From assembly GCA_024235035.1 (NCBI GenBank), contig JACKNE010000018.1:1-61472 (forward strand): a stretch of DNA of 61,472 nt, given 5' to 3'. This document shows, piece after piece, positions 18,606 through 28,199 of the stretch; positions within the stretch are counted from its first letter, which is position 1; the number at the start of each line of letters is the position of its first letter. The notes under the pieces are model-generated. The model ran no database searches and had not been told where the DNA came from. It saw only the letters and a program-made list of their open reading frames with translations. A program made the translations under genes and the position numbers. The DNA is from Gammaproteobacteria bacterium. GTDB lineage: Bacteria > Pseudomonadota > Gammaproteobacteria > Competibacterales > Competibacteraceae.

Positions 18606-19214
18606 TCACTGTCCGTGTGTGCGAATAGCGTCAGCCAACTCGTGGCTGAGCGCCGCCAGGGCGGTGCTGTGGGCGGCCACCAGCGCCTCGTAATCTGAGG
18701 ACGTCACCGGTGCGAAGCGCTCGAAACGCTTGTTGATCAATGGTTTGTCTGCATTCTCATCCAACAGCGTCCAGACGGCGTTGAGGGTGACACCCACACC
18801 GAGATGACCATCAAACTGCTGGACATCAATGACAATCCGGTAAAGCAAATGCAGCGGTTCTGGACTTGGGTAGACGCTCACCCGGTTCGTGGCCAGCAAT
18901 CGGGACAGGTTCTCGACCAATACTCGTGCGAAATCCTCTTGCAGGGAACCGCCCCAACGGTGGAACTCATCGACATTGAGTCGGTTGGCGGTGGTCCGGG
19001 TCACGATCTGCGGACGGTCCAGAAATTCGGGAAGCGTGATAGGGCCGACGCCGATAGTGATATCGCTGCGGGATACTTCGGTTTGAGCGGTCTGCAAGGA
19101 TGCGCTGAGCGGATTTAGGGTATAGAACTCGGTGGGTGGTGTGCTGCCGCAGCCTACCAGCAAAAAAAGTCCAGCGATGACCCAGGCAATCTGACTGTTT
19201 TCTCGTCGATGCAT
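18606..19214 (-). CDS. pqiC: PqiC-type ABC-transport auxiliary lipoprotein
   Basis: The 202-residue protein begins with a lipoprotein signal (VIAGLFLLVGCGS, lipobox LVGC with the cysteine near residue 22) and has the PqiC/YmbA family body (TPPTEFYTLNPL, IGVGPITLPEFLDRPQIV, NRLNVDEFHRWGGSL). In E. coli PqiC sits in the outer membrane and anchors the PqiB tunnel. It starts five nucleotides after the pqiB stop, so the two genes are co-transcribed. Confidence 0.9.
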   Translation of the reverse strand: MHRRENSQIAWVIAGLFLLVGCGSTPPTEFYTLNPLSASLQTAQTEVSRSDITIGVGPITLPEFLDRPQIVTRTTANRLNVDEFHRWGGSLQEDFARVLVENLSRLLATNRVSVYPSPEPLHLLYRIVIDVQQFDGHLGVGVTLNAVWTLLDENADKPLINKRFERFAPVTSSDYEALVAAHSTALAALSHELADAIRTHGQ

Positions 19215-19219
19215 CGCGC

Positions 19220-20887
19220 TTACCTCGCTTTACCCTGAATTAATGCTTCTGGATGTCGTTCGAGATAGTCGGTCAGCATTCTGAAGGAACGCGCGGCGGC
19301 CGATAGCTCTTTCAGCGTTCGCTGTGTTTCCCGCTGAAGCGGCGAATCCGTCGCCAGCGTCTTTCCAGTGGTGACCAGGGTTTTCTCCGCAGCGGTCAGA
19401 GCCTTATCTGCGGTAGCCAGGGTTTCTTGAAGCTGTTTCAAGGTCACCGTCACTTCGGGCAACACATTGGTATTGAGTTGGCGGGTCAGTTTGGATGCCT
19501 CGACAGCGGTCTGGCGCAGCGCCACCAGACTTTGCTGTAAATCAGCACCCATCTGTTCCAGCGGCAACCGCTGCAATCTTTCTAGAAACTTAGTGAGGAC
19601 GTCTCTGATCTCTTCCAGTGAGGTCGGAACCGTCGGCAATTCAGGGTACGGATCTTTCCAAACAATCGTTCGAGGTGGGGAGCTAGGATACACGTCCAGG
19701 TCAACAAAGAGCGCTCCAGTCAACAGGTTGCCCGTCTTGAGTTGCGCACGCAACCCTTTGCCGACGAGTTGATTCCACAGGTTTTTCTGAAACTGCTTGA
19801 ACTCTTGATCATCATAATTGGGGGGCTTGCCGATCCATTGGAATCGGTCAGATTCGATTTCGATTAGAACCGGAATGCGCGCAGTAATTTCGTCGAGATC
19901 GAGTTCAAGTTTGATATCAATTACTTGACCGATACGGATACCTCGATATTCCACGGGCGCGCCCACCGTCAGGCCTCGAACCGAGCCGGTAAAGTTGACT
20001 AGCCAATAACTCTTGCGGACATAGCTACCCTCCTGGACGCTTTGCCGATTGGGGTATAACTGAAAAACTGCGTTTTCCTCGACCAGTCGTTCAGATTCGA
20101 GGTTCACCGGGGTTTCGAAGGCGACGCCGCCGATTATCAGGCTGACCACGGAAGCCGTGTCAACTCTGACGCCGTTAGCGTCCAGGGTGACGTCGAGTCC
20201 GGAGGCATTCCAGAAATGAGTGTTGGTGCGTACCAGTTGGTCATAGGGGGCATTGATAAAAATCTTGAGCTCCACAGCCTGTCCGTTTTCGGAAAGCCGG
20301 TAGCTCGTCACTTGTCCCACCTTAATGGCCCGGAAATAAACTGGCGAGCCTATATCCAGCGAGCCGAGTTCAGCGGCGCGCAGTGTGAAGCGGCTTCCCG
20401 GTTGATCAGTAGTCACTGCTGGCGGCGTTTCCAGTCCGGTAAAAGTATGGGTGCGTTGGCCCTCGGCGATTGGATCGACGGTGATATAGGCGCCGGCGAA
20501 CAGAGTGCCAAGTCCACTTACTCGGCCAGCGGAGATGCGCGCCCGCTCCACCCAAAATCGGGTCTTATCGGTGAGATAGTGCTCGACGCCTTTAATCAGC
20601 TTGGCTGTCACGATCACCTGGGAAAGATCTTCCTTGAGCTTGATGTCATTCACTTGCCCGAATTCCACGTCCTTGTATTTGAGTTTAGTTTTGCCTGCCT
20701 CCAGTCCTTCGGCAGTTCTAAAGGTGATGGTGATGGTCGGTCCCTGCTCAGAGTAGGTCTTGTAGACCAGCCAAGCACCAATGGCGAGGGCGACCAACGG
20801 AATAAGCCAGACCAATGAAAGGCGGCGATTTTCTTCGAGGACCACTTCGGGGAGTGGTTCAGTAGCAGCCCGGTCAAATGTCGTCAT
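19220..20887 (-). CDS. pqiB: PqiB-type MCE intermembrane transport protein
   Basis: The 555-residue protein has one N-terminal membrane anchor (about 25-45, rich in Leu/Val/Ala) and three MCE domains, recognisable from repeated gly-rich strands such as TAEGLEAGKTKLKYKDVEFG, LDIGSPVYFRAIKVGQV and LTVGAPVEYRGIRIGQV. A C-terminal helical segment (about 440-550) should form the tunnel needle. Three domains and this length identify PqiB rather than the seven-domain YebT/LetB. The inner-membrane partner PqiA, normally immediately upstream, is missing; nearly 500 nt without a gene precede pqiB. Confidence 0.9.
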   Translation of the reverse strand: MTTFDRAATEPLPEVVLEENRRLSLVWLIPLVALAIGAWLVYKTYSEQGPTITITFRTAEGLEAGKTKLKYKDVEFGQVNDIKLKEDLSQVIVTAKLIKGVEHYLTDKTRFWVERARISAGRVSGLGTLFAGAYITVDPIAEGQRTHTFTGLETPPAVTTDQPGSRFTLRAAELGSLDIGSPVYFRAIKVGQVTSYRLSENGQAVELKIFINAPYDQLVRTNTHFWNASGLDVTLDANGVRVDTASVVSLIIGGVAFETPVNLESERLVEENAVFQLYPNRQSVQEGSYVRKSYWLVNFTGSVRGLTVGAPVEYRGIRIGQVIDIKLELDLDEITARIPVLIEIESDRFQWIGKPPNYDDQEFKQFQKNLWNQLVGKGLRAQLKTGNLLTGALFVDLDVYPSSPPRTIVWKDPYPELPTVPTSLEEIRDVLTKFLERLQRLPLEQMGADLQQSLVALRQTAVEASKLTRQLNTNVLPEVTVTLKQLQETLATADKALTAAEKTLVTTGKTLATDSPLQRETQRTLKELSAAARSFRMLTDYLERHPEALIQGKAR

Positions 20888-21375
20888 TGGGTAGTACTAC
20901 ACCTTGAGAAAATGTATAAAAAATATCCTTTATAAAGCTAAGTTAAGTTCCTTGAATAAAAATATCCACAGAGTTAGGTATCGCTCACCATAAGCTCTGT
21001 TCATGACGTCCTTGTAAAGGATGGGCTATGCCTACCCTACTAGGGATTTGGCAGGTATGATTTTTTTCGGAAATCGTCTAAAGCCTTGCTGATGTAAGCG
21101 CGGGCAAGCCGATATCTACAGCATAGGCCGGTTTTTACCCAGCCCCAAAAGCTCACAGCGATTTGCCAGCAATTCTCATTTTGGTAAATTCACCCGGTTT
21201 CGGGTTGTGAGGGAGCCGGTTCGAAGCTTTGCAGTATGAACGTCATCAACGCTGTTTGGCAGCGTAATACCGCAGTCGGTAGGCGCGTCCATATCATTAC
21301 AGCTAACCCAGCAGCTTTCAGCGCTTGAAAGCTGCTAGCATAGGTTTTTGAACGTTGCTCGATGCTGATTCGCCG
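20888..21375. other. Gene-free interval upstream of pqiB
   Basis: About 490 nt with no convincing reading frame. It should contain the pqiB promoter near its left end. Its only notable element is a perfect 11-bp hairpin at 21310-21336. There is no trace of a pqiA remnant that I can recognise. Confidence 0.6.
21310..21336. terminator. Perfect hairpin downstream of the pirin gene
   Basis: Arms 21310-21320 and 21326-21336 pair over 11 bp with a five-nucleotide loop. It lies about 40 nt after the stop of the pirin gene on the minus strand and may end that transcript, but no T-tract follows on that strand. On the plus strand a run of five T lies 10 nt after the stem. Assignment as a terminator is tentative. 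Confidence 0.45.
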
Positions 21376-22269
21376 TCATGATCGCGACGATAGCAGAGAC
21401 GCCGAGTGCTCTTTGGTGAGTTCGCCGTTCTGGTAATCGACGATAGCCTGCTCGATCTCCTCGCGCGTGTTCATTACGAAGGGGCCGTACTGTACCACAG
21501 GTTCGCGCAGTGGTCGCGCGGCCAGCAGGATGAAGCGCGCGCCAAGCGCACCGGCCGCGACTGCGATGCACGCACCGGTCGATAAAAGACCGGCCTCGTG
21601 CGCCGCTAGCCGCCGCTGGTTACCCGTCGCGCCGACCTCCAGCTCGCCCTCGTAGACGTACACGAAGGCGTTGTGCGTGGCTTCGATGGCCTGTGTGAAA
21701 CACGCACCGGCGGGCAGCTTCACGTCGGCGAACAGCGGCGCCGTGCTCAGACCCTGGATCGGACCTTCCACGCTTACCGTTTGCGAGTCGATCCTGCCGG
21801 CGATGACGCGCGCATGCCCGCCACCCTCGAGCGCCACGGAAGCGATCTCCTCCGGACGAACGTCGCGGTAAGCCGCCGGCTTCAGCTTCTCGCGCGCCGG
21901 CAGGTTGATCCAGAGTTGGAAACCGTGCATGCGACCGTTCTCCTGAAGCGGCATTTCCGAATGAATGATACCGCGCCCGGCCGTCATCCACTGCGCGCCG
22001 CCGCCAACCAACTCGCCGCGATGGCCGAGATGATCCTCGTGTTGCATATGGCCTTCGAGCATGTAGGTCACTGTCTCAAAGCCGCGATGCGGATGGGCCG
22101 GAAAACCGGCGATGTAATCGTCCGGATTATCCGTGGAAAATTCATCCAGCATCAGAAACGGGTCCAGGCGCGCGCCGGGACTTTGGCCAAGGCTGCGGCG
22201 TAGCTTCACGCCGGCGCCATCCGAAGTCGGATGGGCGCGAAGGATCTGTTGCAGGGTGCGGGTGCTCAT
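21376..22269 (-). CDS. Pirin-family (bicupin) protein
   Basis: The 297-residue protein is a pirin-type bicupin. The N-terminal metal site is visible as PAHPHRGFETVTYMLEG with a following HEDHLGHRGEL and MTAGRGIIHSEMP, giving the three His and one Glu of pirin. Pirins such as YhaK and YhhW are putative dioxygenases (quercetinase-like) or redox-responsive regulators. The ATG at 22269 is used because GGGAGAA lies upstream and the protein then begins MSTRTLQQILRAHP; the longer open frame is antisense noise. It is followed by a hairpin and preceded by azoR on the same strand. Confidence 0.9.
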   Translation of the reverse strand: MSTRTLQQILRAHPTSDGAGVKLRRSLGQSPGARLDPFLMLDEFSTDNPDDYIAGFPAHPHRGFETVTYMLEGHMQHEDHLGHRGELVGGGAQWMTAGRGIIHSEMPLQENGRMHGFQLWINLPAREKLKPAAYRDVRPEEIASVALEGGGHARVIAGRIDSQTVSVEGPIQGLSTAPLFADVKLPAGACFTQAIEATHNAFVYVYEGELEVGATGNQRRLAAHEAGLLSTGACIAVAAGALGARFILLAARPLREPVVQYGPFVMNTREEIEQAIVDYQNGELTKEHSASLLSSRS

Positions 22270-22297
22270 CAGTTTTCTCCCATGGTGTTCGTCATGC

Positions 22298-22900
22298 TCA
22301 GGCGACCAGCGTTTCGGTATCGCTGCGCGCCTGGGCCAAAGAGGTCGACTTGCTGTCCTCACCCAAAGCCAGTCCCTCAGCGTAGATGAAGCGCACGTCG
22401 TCGATACCGATGAAATGCAGGAAATTCCGCACGTAGTCGGTCTGGGTATCCAGCGGTGTCCCGGCGTAGCGGCCGCCGCGTGCGGCATAGACCACTACGA
22501 TCTTGTCGCTGAGCAGACCGACCGGACCCTTTTCGGTGTACTTGAAAGTAGTACCAGCGCGCGCAATGTGATCGAAGTAGGCCTTGAGCGTTGAAGGAAT
22601 ACCGAAGTTGTACATCGGCAGGCCCAGCACGACGATGTCAGCCGCACGCAACTCTTCGATCAAGGCATCAGAGTAGGCGACCACGATGTGCTGCTCTTCG
22701 CTGCGCGACTCGGGTGCAGCGAGGAAGGATTGAAAGCGTGCGCCGTCCAGATGCGGCACCGGGTCGGCGGCCAGATCGCGCTTGACGACGCGGCTGTCCG
22801 GATTCTTGTCGCGCCACAGAGCGACGAATTGGTCGGCTAGCTGGGTGGATTGGCCTTGGCCAGAAAAAAGACTGGTATTCAGTTGCAGTAGCGTTTTCAT
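22298..22900 (-). CDS. azoR: FMN-dependent NADH-azoreductase
   Basis: The 200-residue flavodoxin-fold enzyme reduces azo dyes and quinones with NADH. Motifs include LLQLNTSLFSGQGQSTQLAD at the start, the FMN-binding MYNFGIPSTLKAYFDHIARAG stretch near residues 95-115, and YAARGGRYAG near 144. The ATG at 22900 has an excellent GGAGG site and gives a family-like N-terminus. The gene is 28 nt from the pirin start and is probably in one operon with it, likely controlled by the divergent LysR-type regulator. Confidence 0.9.
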   Translation of the reverse strand: MKTLLQLNTSLFSGQGQSTQLADQFVALWRDKNPDSRVVKRDLAADPVPHLDGARFQSFLAAPESRSEEQHIVVAYSDALIEELRAADIVVLGLPMYNFGIPSTLKAYFDHIARAGTTFKYTEKGPVGLLSDKIVVVYAARGGRYAGTPLDTQTDYVRNFLHFIGIDDVRFIYAEGLALGEDSKSTSLAQARSDTETLVA

Positions 22901-22964
22901 GATAGCCTCCGTGTGGGGTACGGCTGCATTTAACGATTTACTCATCGAATAAAAAAGAACAATA

Positions 22965-22993
22965 ATTCGCTCATATCTATCGAATCATTCGAT
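22965..22993. promoter_or_regulatory. Candidate LysR-type operator in the azoR/lysR divergent promoter
   Basis: ATTCG at 22965-22969 and CGAAT at 22981-22985 are separated by 11 nt, an inverted pair with the T-N11-A geometry used by LysR-type regulators. A second perfect palindrome, ATCGAATCATTCGAT, spans 22979-22993, directly before the regulator's start codon. Both lie in the 94-nt gap between azoR and the LysR gene. Function is inferred. Confidence 0.5.
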
Positions 22994-22994
22994 C

Positions 22995-23916
22995 ATGACC
23001 CGAAACACCCCTTCAATCAGCCTCGAACAATGGCGCGCCTTAGTGGGCGTGGTCGAGGCTGGCGGCTACGCCCAAGCGGCTGAAGCCCTGCACAAGAGCC
23101 AGTCGGCGCTGACCTACGCTATCCAGAAGATCGAAACCCAGTTGGACGTGCGCGCCTTCGAAATCCAGGGTCGCAAGGCGGTGCTGACCACGACCGGGCA
23201 GATGCTCTACCGGCGCGCTCTAGCCCTGCTGGCGGAGGCAGCCGAACTGGAGCAGGCAGCCTACAAAGCCTCGGCCCGGCTGGGAAGCGGAAATCGGGTT
23301 GGCTGTAGAAGTGCTGTTTCCCATCTCCATCGTGCTCGCCAGTCTGGCGGAATTCGGGCTGGAAAGTCCGCACACGCGCATCGAACTGATCGAATCGGTG
23401 ATCGGCGGCACGCCGGAGGCGTTGCTCGAAGGCCGTGCAAACCTCGCGGTCACTGCGCGCATTCCGCCAGGCTTCGCCGGCGATTCGCTGATCCGCATGC
23501 CCCTGCTGGCGGTGGCGCATCCCGACCACGCCCTGCATCGAATGGAGCGCCCGCTCCGCTTTCGCGATTTGCGCAGCCACCGTCATCTGATCGTGCGCGA
23601 CAGCAGCCGTCAGCGCGACCGGCGCGCCCTGTCGTTGGAAGTTGAACAGCGTTGGACGGTGAGCCAGATGGCTACCTCGATTGCCGCGGTCTGTGCTGGC
23701 TACGGCTTCTCCTGGTTCCCGCGCGAAGCCATCGCCGCCGAAGTGTCCGATGGCCGGCTGAAAGCCCTGCCGCTTAGGGAGGGCGGCGAGCGGTACGTGG
23801 AACTCTACCTGGTACTCGCCGATCCGGATTTCGCTGGCCCGGGCGTGCGCCGCTTAGCAGCGATCCTGCGCGAAACTGTGCAGCGCGAATGCGCCCGCGA
23901 TCATCGATGGGCATAG
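22995..23916 (+). pseudogene. LysR-family regulator, frameshifted
   Basis: The first part (to about 23285) encodes an intact winged-helix DNA-binding domain (SLEQWRALVGVVEAGGYAQAAE, then KSQSALTYAIQKIE) and the linker helix. The sensor domain then continues in another frame from about 23287 (EIGLAVEVLFP through to RDHRWA). The break falls near SARLGSG, where one base is extra or a small number of bases are missing compared with family members. Either this is a recent loss-of-function mutation or a sequencing error. It is divergent from azoR and the pirin gene, its probable targets. Confidence 0.85.
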
Positions 23917-24162
23917 ATTGGGAACTGCTGTTACATTCGGTTGCTTGCCGGCGGTCTTGCGCTAATCTTGTTCCCTACAAGTGTTCGTCGTTTCCTGGAT
24001 GGTCTTCGGCCTGTTACCGATGGTCGATTGGTTGCCACGTCCGGTTATGGAGGAACCGCTCTGATGACGATCAAGGCCAGCTTCGGTATCCTGTGGGCAC
24101 TTATTTGCACCACCGGACCCCAACGTGGTGATCGCCACTCTCACCTATGACGAGACTGAAGC

Positions 24163-25284
24163 GTGAAGAGTCCCTATTTATTGGGTGTTGTGCTGCTACT
24201 AAGCGCTTGTACGCCGACCGCAGCCGTTCGTTCTCCTTTGCAAACCCCAGTCGTCGCGGCGCCAGAACAGACGTCCTCCCCCCCGATGCCGGAAATCGTC
24301 GTGGCGCAATCTACCTCTAAGGTTCGCCAGTCGCTGGCCCAGCGGGCCGATGTCCAGGCTTTCATCCGCGAGATGACCACCCGGCATGGTTTCAATCCGA
24401 CCCGCTTACAGGCAATTTTCAGCCGAGCGCGCATCCAGCCCAGCATCATCGCCGCCATGTCGCGGCCCGCCGAAGCCAAGCCTTGGTATGCTTATCGTGA
24501 CATCTTCATCAACGACCGGCGCATTCGTGGCGGCGTTGAATTCTGGCGCACTCATGCAGCGACTTTGGCGAAGGCTGAGCAAGTCTATGGGGTGCCGCCA
24601 GAAATTGTGGTCGCCATCATCGGTGTGGAAACCCAGTATGGCGGTAACATGGGCAGCTACCGTGTTCTGGAAGCCTTGTCCACCCTGGCTTTCGACTATC
24701 CACGGCGCGCCAATTACTTCCGTAAAGAATTGGAGAATTATTTGTTGCTGGCCCGTGCCGAGGGCATCGATCCGCTGGCCCTGCGCGGTTCTTATGCCGG
24801 CGCCATGGGTCTGGGCCAGTTCATGCCAAGCAGCTTTTTGTCCTACGCTGTGGATTTCGATGGCGATGGTCATCGTGACTTATGGAGCAATCCCCGCGAC
24901 GCGATTGGCAGCGTCGCCAACTATTTCAAGAAACATGGCTGGCGGCGCGGTGAACCGGTTGCTAGCCCAGCATCGGTCAGTGACGCACGCTACGTTGCAT
25001 TGGTCAGTCGCCAGTTGAGTCCACCAAGAGATAGCATCGCCCGTCTGCAAGCTCAGGGTGTCTCACCCAGAGAATCCGTCAGCGGTGGCCAGTCGGCGAT
25101 GCTGCTGGAATTCGAAGGCCGCAACGGCCTGGAATACTGGTTAGGTTTTGATAATTTCTACGTCATCACCCGCTATAACCATAGCCAGTTGTACGCCATG
25201 GCTGTCTACCAGCTCAGCCAGGCCATCGGTAAGCAATCGGCAACATTCAATATCGGCGCGTCGATATCGGCGCTTGCTGATTGA
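24163..25284 (+). CDS. mltB: Lytic murein transglycosylase B
   Basis: The 373-residue lipoprotein cleaves the glycan strands of peptidoglycan, forming anhydromuropeptides. The lipobox LLSAC puts the lipidated cysteine near residue 16. The SLT family 3 catalytic motif is IIGVETQYGGNMGSYRV near residue 150, with the glutamate in GVET, followed by GAMGLGQFMPSSF and DFDGDGHRDLW. The start is a GTG. It is followed by rlpA and dacA, making a cell-wall cluster. Confidence 0.93.
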   Translation: MKSPYLLGVVLLLSACTPTAAVRSPLQTPVVAAPEQTSSPPMPEIVVAQSTSKVRQSLAQRADVQAFIREMTTRHGFNPTRLQAIFSRARIQPSIIAAMSRPAEAKPWYAYRDIFINDRRIRGGVEFWRTHAATLAKAEQVYGVPPEIVVAIIGVETQYGGNMGSYRVLEALSTLAFDYPRRANYFRKELENYLLLARAEGIDPLALRGSYAGAMGLGQFMPSSFLSYAVDFDGDGHRDLWSNPRDAIGSVANYFKKHGWRRGEPVASPASVSDARYVALVSRQLSPPRDSIARLQAQGVSPRESVSGGQSAMLLEFEGRNGLEYWLGFDNFYVITRYNHSQLYAMAVYQLSQAIGKQSATFNIGASISALAD

Positions 25285-25379
25285 ATCTTCCGGAAAATTT
25301 CAAGCTTCGAACTTTAACAAAAACCGCACCGGTCCGGCGCGCGGCTGCGCGTTGCCAGTGCAAGGGAGGTATAGTCCAT

Positions 25380-26501
25380 ATGAAGAAATCCTGGAATCAT
25401 GCTTTGCTCTTCGCATCTCTGGCGGGCGCAATGGCGGGTTGTAGCACTGTCCCCGATCAGCAGCAACAGCCAATGCGCCCACCAGCGGATTTAACTCACA
25501 ATGTCGTTTCGGAGCGTTCCGACCCGATTCCCCAGGCTGAACCTCCCAGTCGCAGCGGCAATCCCGATACTTATGTGGTGTTTGGTCGGCGCTATCGGGT
25601 CAAGGAGAGCAGTGAGGGGCACCGTGAGACTGGCACGGCTTCCTGGTATGGTTGGGATTTTCACGGGCGCAAAACTTCGAGTGGTCCGCCATTCGATATG
25701 TTCGATCTGACAGCTGCCCACAAGAGCTTGCCGATTCCTACCTATGCGCGGGTCACCAATCTGGAGAATGGCCATAGCGTCGTGGTCAAGATCAACGACC
25801 GAGGGCCGTTCGTTGGCGACCGGATTATCGACTTATCCTATGCGGCTGCCGCCCGATTGGAGATGCTGGATCAAGGAACCGCTCGGGTCGAGGTCGTAGC
25901 GCTGGCGCCGTATCAATTTTTGCCGCAGTTGGCGGCCCGGCGTGCTGAAGCGCGAGAGCGCTTGGCTAGTCGCGCGATTGAGTCGATGCGGAAGCCGGTC
26001 GTCGCAGACCAGTCATCCGGTCAGTCCACTCAGCCACCGGTCGCTATTCGGGAGAAGGCGCTATCGCGATTGGCTAAGGACAGCGGACGAGGAAAATCCA
26101 CGGCAAGTATGCGGCTGGCTTCAGCTGCGCCAGTCGTGAACTCAGCCGTAAGGCCTGCAAGGGCGCCAGCAGCGACGAATCGCGGTACGGTGGATGGTAA
26201 AGTCGCTATCGCACCGGTGACCAAAGCTGGCAAGAGTCTCCAGAAGATCACTGAGAATCGTGTTGCTCCAATCAACAAGAACAGCGCTTTGTACGTCGTA
26301 GGCACCGTCGCCGAACGCAACGCTGCGCGGCAGTTGCAGACCCGGCTCAGCAGCCAGTTACAACGTAACGTGCAGGTGGATGCCAGCGCTGGCCAGCGGT
26401 ATGAAGTTCGCGTGCCGTTGCGTAATCCCGGCGAAGCTAAGCAGGTTGCGATTCGCCTGGCGAGTCTGGGGGTGAGTCGCTCACGGATCGTCGCCGACTA
26501 A
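25380..26501 (+). CDS. rlpA: Septal-ring lytic transglycosylase RlpA
   Basis: The 373-residue lipoprotein has a signal ending LAGAMAGC, a double-psi beta-barrel domain (GTASWYGWDFHGRKTSSG near residue 85, then ARVTNLENGHSVVVKINDRGP), and a C-terminal SPOR domain (about 300-373) that binds peptidoglycan lacking stem peptides at the division site. The ATG at 25380 is chosen because AAGGGAGGT lies at 25362-25370 and the lipoprotein signal then starts immediately; the longer open frame begins before the mltB stop. The linker (about 200-295) is rich in Ala, Arg and Ser. Confidence 0.92.
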   Translation: MKKSWNHALLFASLAGAMAGCSTVPDQQQQPMRPPADLTHNVVSERSDPIPQAEPPSRSGNPDTYVVFGRRYRVKESSEGHRETGTASWYGWDFHGRKTSSGPPFDMFDLTAAHKSLPIPTYARVTNLENGHSVVVKINDRGPFVGDRIIDLSYAAAARLEMLDQGTARVEVVALAPYQFLPQLAARRAEARERLASRAIESMRKPVVADQSSGQSTQPPVAIREKALSRLAKDSGRGKSTASMRLASAAPVVNSAVRPARAPAATNRGTVDGKVAIAPVTKAGKSLQKITENRVAPINKNSALYVVGTVAERNAARQLQTRLSSQLQRNVQVDASAGQRYEVRVPLRNPGEAKQVAIRLASLGVSRSRIVAD

Positions 26502-26615
26502 GCGTGTTGCGGGCAATCGCTGGCCTGCCGTATGACAGTCAGACGGTTTGTTTCGACCAGACTTCTGGCTAGAATCGCCGCTCATGATTTTTCAACCACG
26601 GGAACTGTCCGGACC

Positions 26616-27806
26616 ATGTCGTACTCGACCCCATTTCGTCTTTTGAATCTGCTCGCGGTACTGATTCTGGCTTGGCTGGCACTGAGTGGGACGAGTGTTC
26701 GAGCCCAGACTCAAGCCGAAGCCCAGGTTATTCCGCCGCCGCCACAAGTGCCGGTCCGCGGCTACATCCTGGTGGATTATCAGAGTGGCAATATCCTGGC
26801 GGAGCTGAAAAGCAACGAGCGTATGGAGCCAGCCAGCATCACCAAGCTGATGACTGGCTATGTCGTTTATAAAGCGCTGAAGTCGGGCAAGATCCATCTG
26901 AATGACCCAGTGACTATCAGCGAACGAGCCTGGCGGACCGGTGGTTCCCGGATGTTTGTCGAACTCGGCAGCCAAGTACCGGTGGACGATCTGATCACAG
27001 GGATGGTCGTGCAGTCTGGCAATGACGCCACGGTGGCGCTGGCCGAACAGGTGGCCGGTTCGGAGGAAACCTTCGTGCAACTCATGAATCAGGAAGCCGA
27101 GCGGTTGGGTTTGACCAATAGCCATTTCGTTAACGCATCAGGGATGCCCGATCCCAACCATTACATGTCGGCCCGCGATATCGCTGTCCTGGCTCGGGTG
27201 ATTATTCAGGAATTTCCTGAATACTATGCCCGCTATTCGATGCGCAGCTTCAAGTACAACAATATCGAGCAGCAAAATCGTAATCGTCTGCTGTTGACCG
27301 ATGCATCGGTGGACGGTGTGAAGACGGGTCACACCGAGTCAGCTGGGTACTGTCTGGTGTCATCGGCCAAGCGCAATGACACCCGACTGATCGGCGTGGT
27401 GTTGGGTGCTCAGAAAGAGCGAGAGCGGTTTCAGGCCAGCCAAGCCCTACTGAATTATGGCTTCAGCTTCTTCGAGAGCCACAAGCTTTACGATGCGGAC
27501 ACCCCCATCGTGACCACTCGCCTCTGGAAAGGTGAGGAAAGCGAGTTGCCGCTGGGCGTGATCCAGGGGCTTTACGTGACCGTCCCCAAGGGCCAGGCGG
27601 CGCAGGTCAGTACGGTCACCTCGGTGCAACCGACTCTCGTGGCTCCGATTCAGAAAGGTCGGCCATTCGGTGAAATCGTGGTCCGGTTTGGTGAGCAGGA
27701 GATTAGTAAGACACCGTTGGTCGCACTGAAGGATGTGCCAGAAAGCGGCTGGTTCGGTCGAATACTCGACTCGATCTTGTTGTTTTTCTACTCGTTGTTC
27801 AATTGA
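26616..27806 (+). CDS. dacA: D-alanyl-D-alanine carboxypeptidase (PBP5/6 type)
   Basis: The 396-residue penicillin-binding protein trims the terminal D-Ala from stem peptides in the periplasm. A signal peptide (about 1-33, cleavage after VRAQ or nearby) is followed by the three active-site boxes: SITK (EPASITKLMTGY), SGN (VVQSGNDATVAL) and KTG (GVKTGHTESAGYC). The C-terminal part has the PBP5 beta domain and ends with an amphipathic stretch (GRILDSILLFFYSLFN) that attaches to the inner membrane. The ATG at 26616 gives a proper signal peptide. Confidence 0.93.
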   Translation: MSYSTPFRLLNLLAVLILAWLALSGTSVRAQTQAEAQVIPPPPQVPVRGYILVDYQSGNILAELKSNERMEPASITKLMTGYVVYKALKSGKIHLNDPVTISERAWRTGGSRMFVELGSQVPVDDLITGMVVQSGNDATVALAEQVAGSEETFVQLMNQEAERLGLTNSHFVNASGMPDPNHYMSARDIAVLARVIIQEFPEYYARYSMRSFKYNNIEQQNRNRLLLTDASVDGVKTGHTESAGYCLVSSAKRNDTRLIGVVLGAQKERERFQASQALLNYGFSFFESHKLYDADTPIVTTRLWKGEESELPLGVIQGLYVTVPKGQAAQVSTVTSVQPTLVAPIQKGRPFGEIVVRFGEQEISKTPLVALKDVPESGWFGRILDSILLFFYSLFN

Positions 27807-27863
27807 GAAACCGCATTTCCCTTTTCTTATGGAAGAAGGGTCAGAAGCGAGGGTGTCGTCAGT

Positions 27864-28127
27864 ATGCGTGATGAGTCGTTATTACAATTTCCCTGCGATT
27901 TCCCAATCAAGATCATGGGTGCGAGTGGCGCCGATTTTTCTCCACTGGTCATGGATCTGGTGCGCCGGCATGCCCCTGATCTCGATGAAACCCGAATCAC
28001 CATTCGTGACAGCCGAACCGGACGCTACCAGTCGGTGACGGTGGTGGTCTATGCCCGCGACTGTGTGCAATTGGATGCGATCTATCAGGATCTGAGCAGC
28101 CATCCACGTGTGACAATGGTATTGTGA
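27864..28127 (+). CDS. ybeD: YbeD/DUF493 family protein
   Basis: The 87-residue protein belongs to the YbeD family (ferredoxin-like ACT-type fold, FPCDFPIKIMGASG at the start and a closing HPRVTMVL). Its exact role is not settled; it is nearly always encoded beside dacA and lipB, as here. The three genes probably form one transcript: 57 nt separate it from dacA and 72 nt from lipB. Confidence 0.9.
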   Translation: MRDESLLQFPCDFPIKIMGASGADFSPLVMDLVRRHAPDLDETRITIRDSRTGRYQSVTVVVYARDCVQLDAIYQDLSSHPRVTMVL

Positions 28128-28199
28128 TCCGCAATTTTCCAGTGACCCCGGTGCTAGCGCTACATGCCATCGGTAACGTCGATGACCCGAGAGGGTTCG

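Noticed and set aside
23917..24162. Small gene between the LysR gene and mltB (open frame at 23941-24150)
   Set aside because: It has no ribosome site, no family resemblance and no clear start; composition is ordinary.
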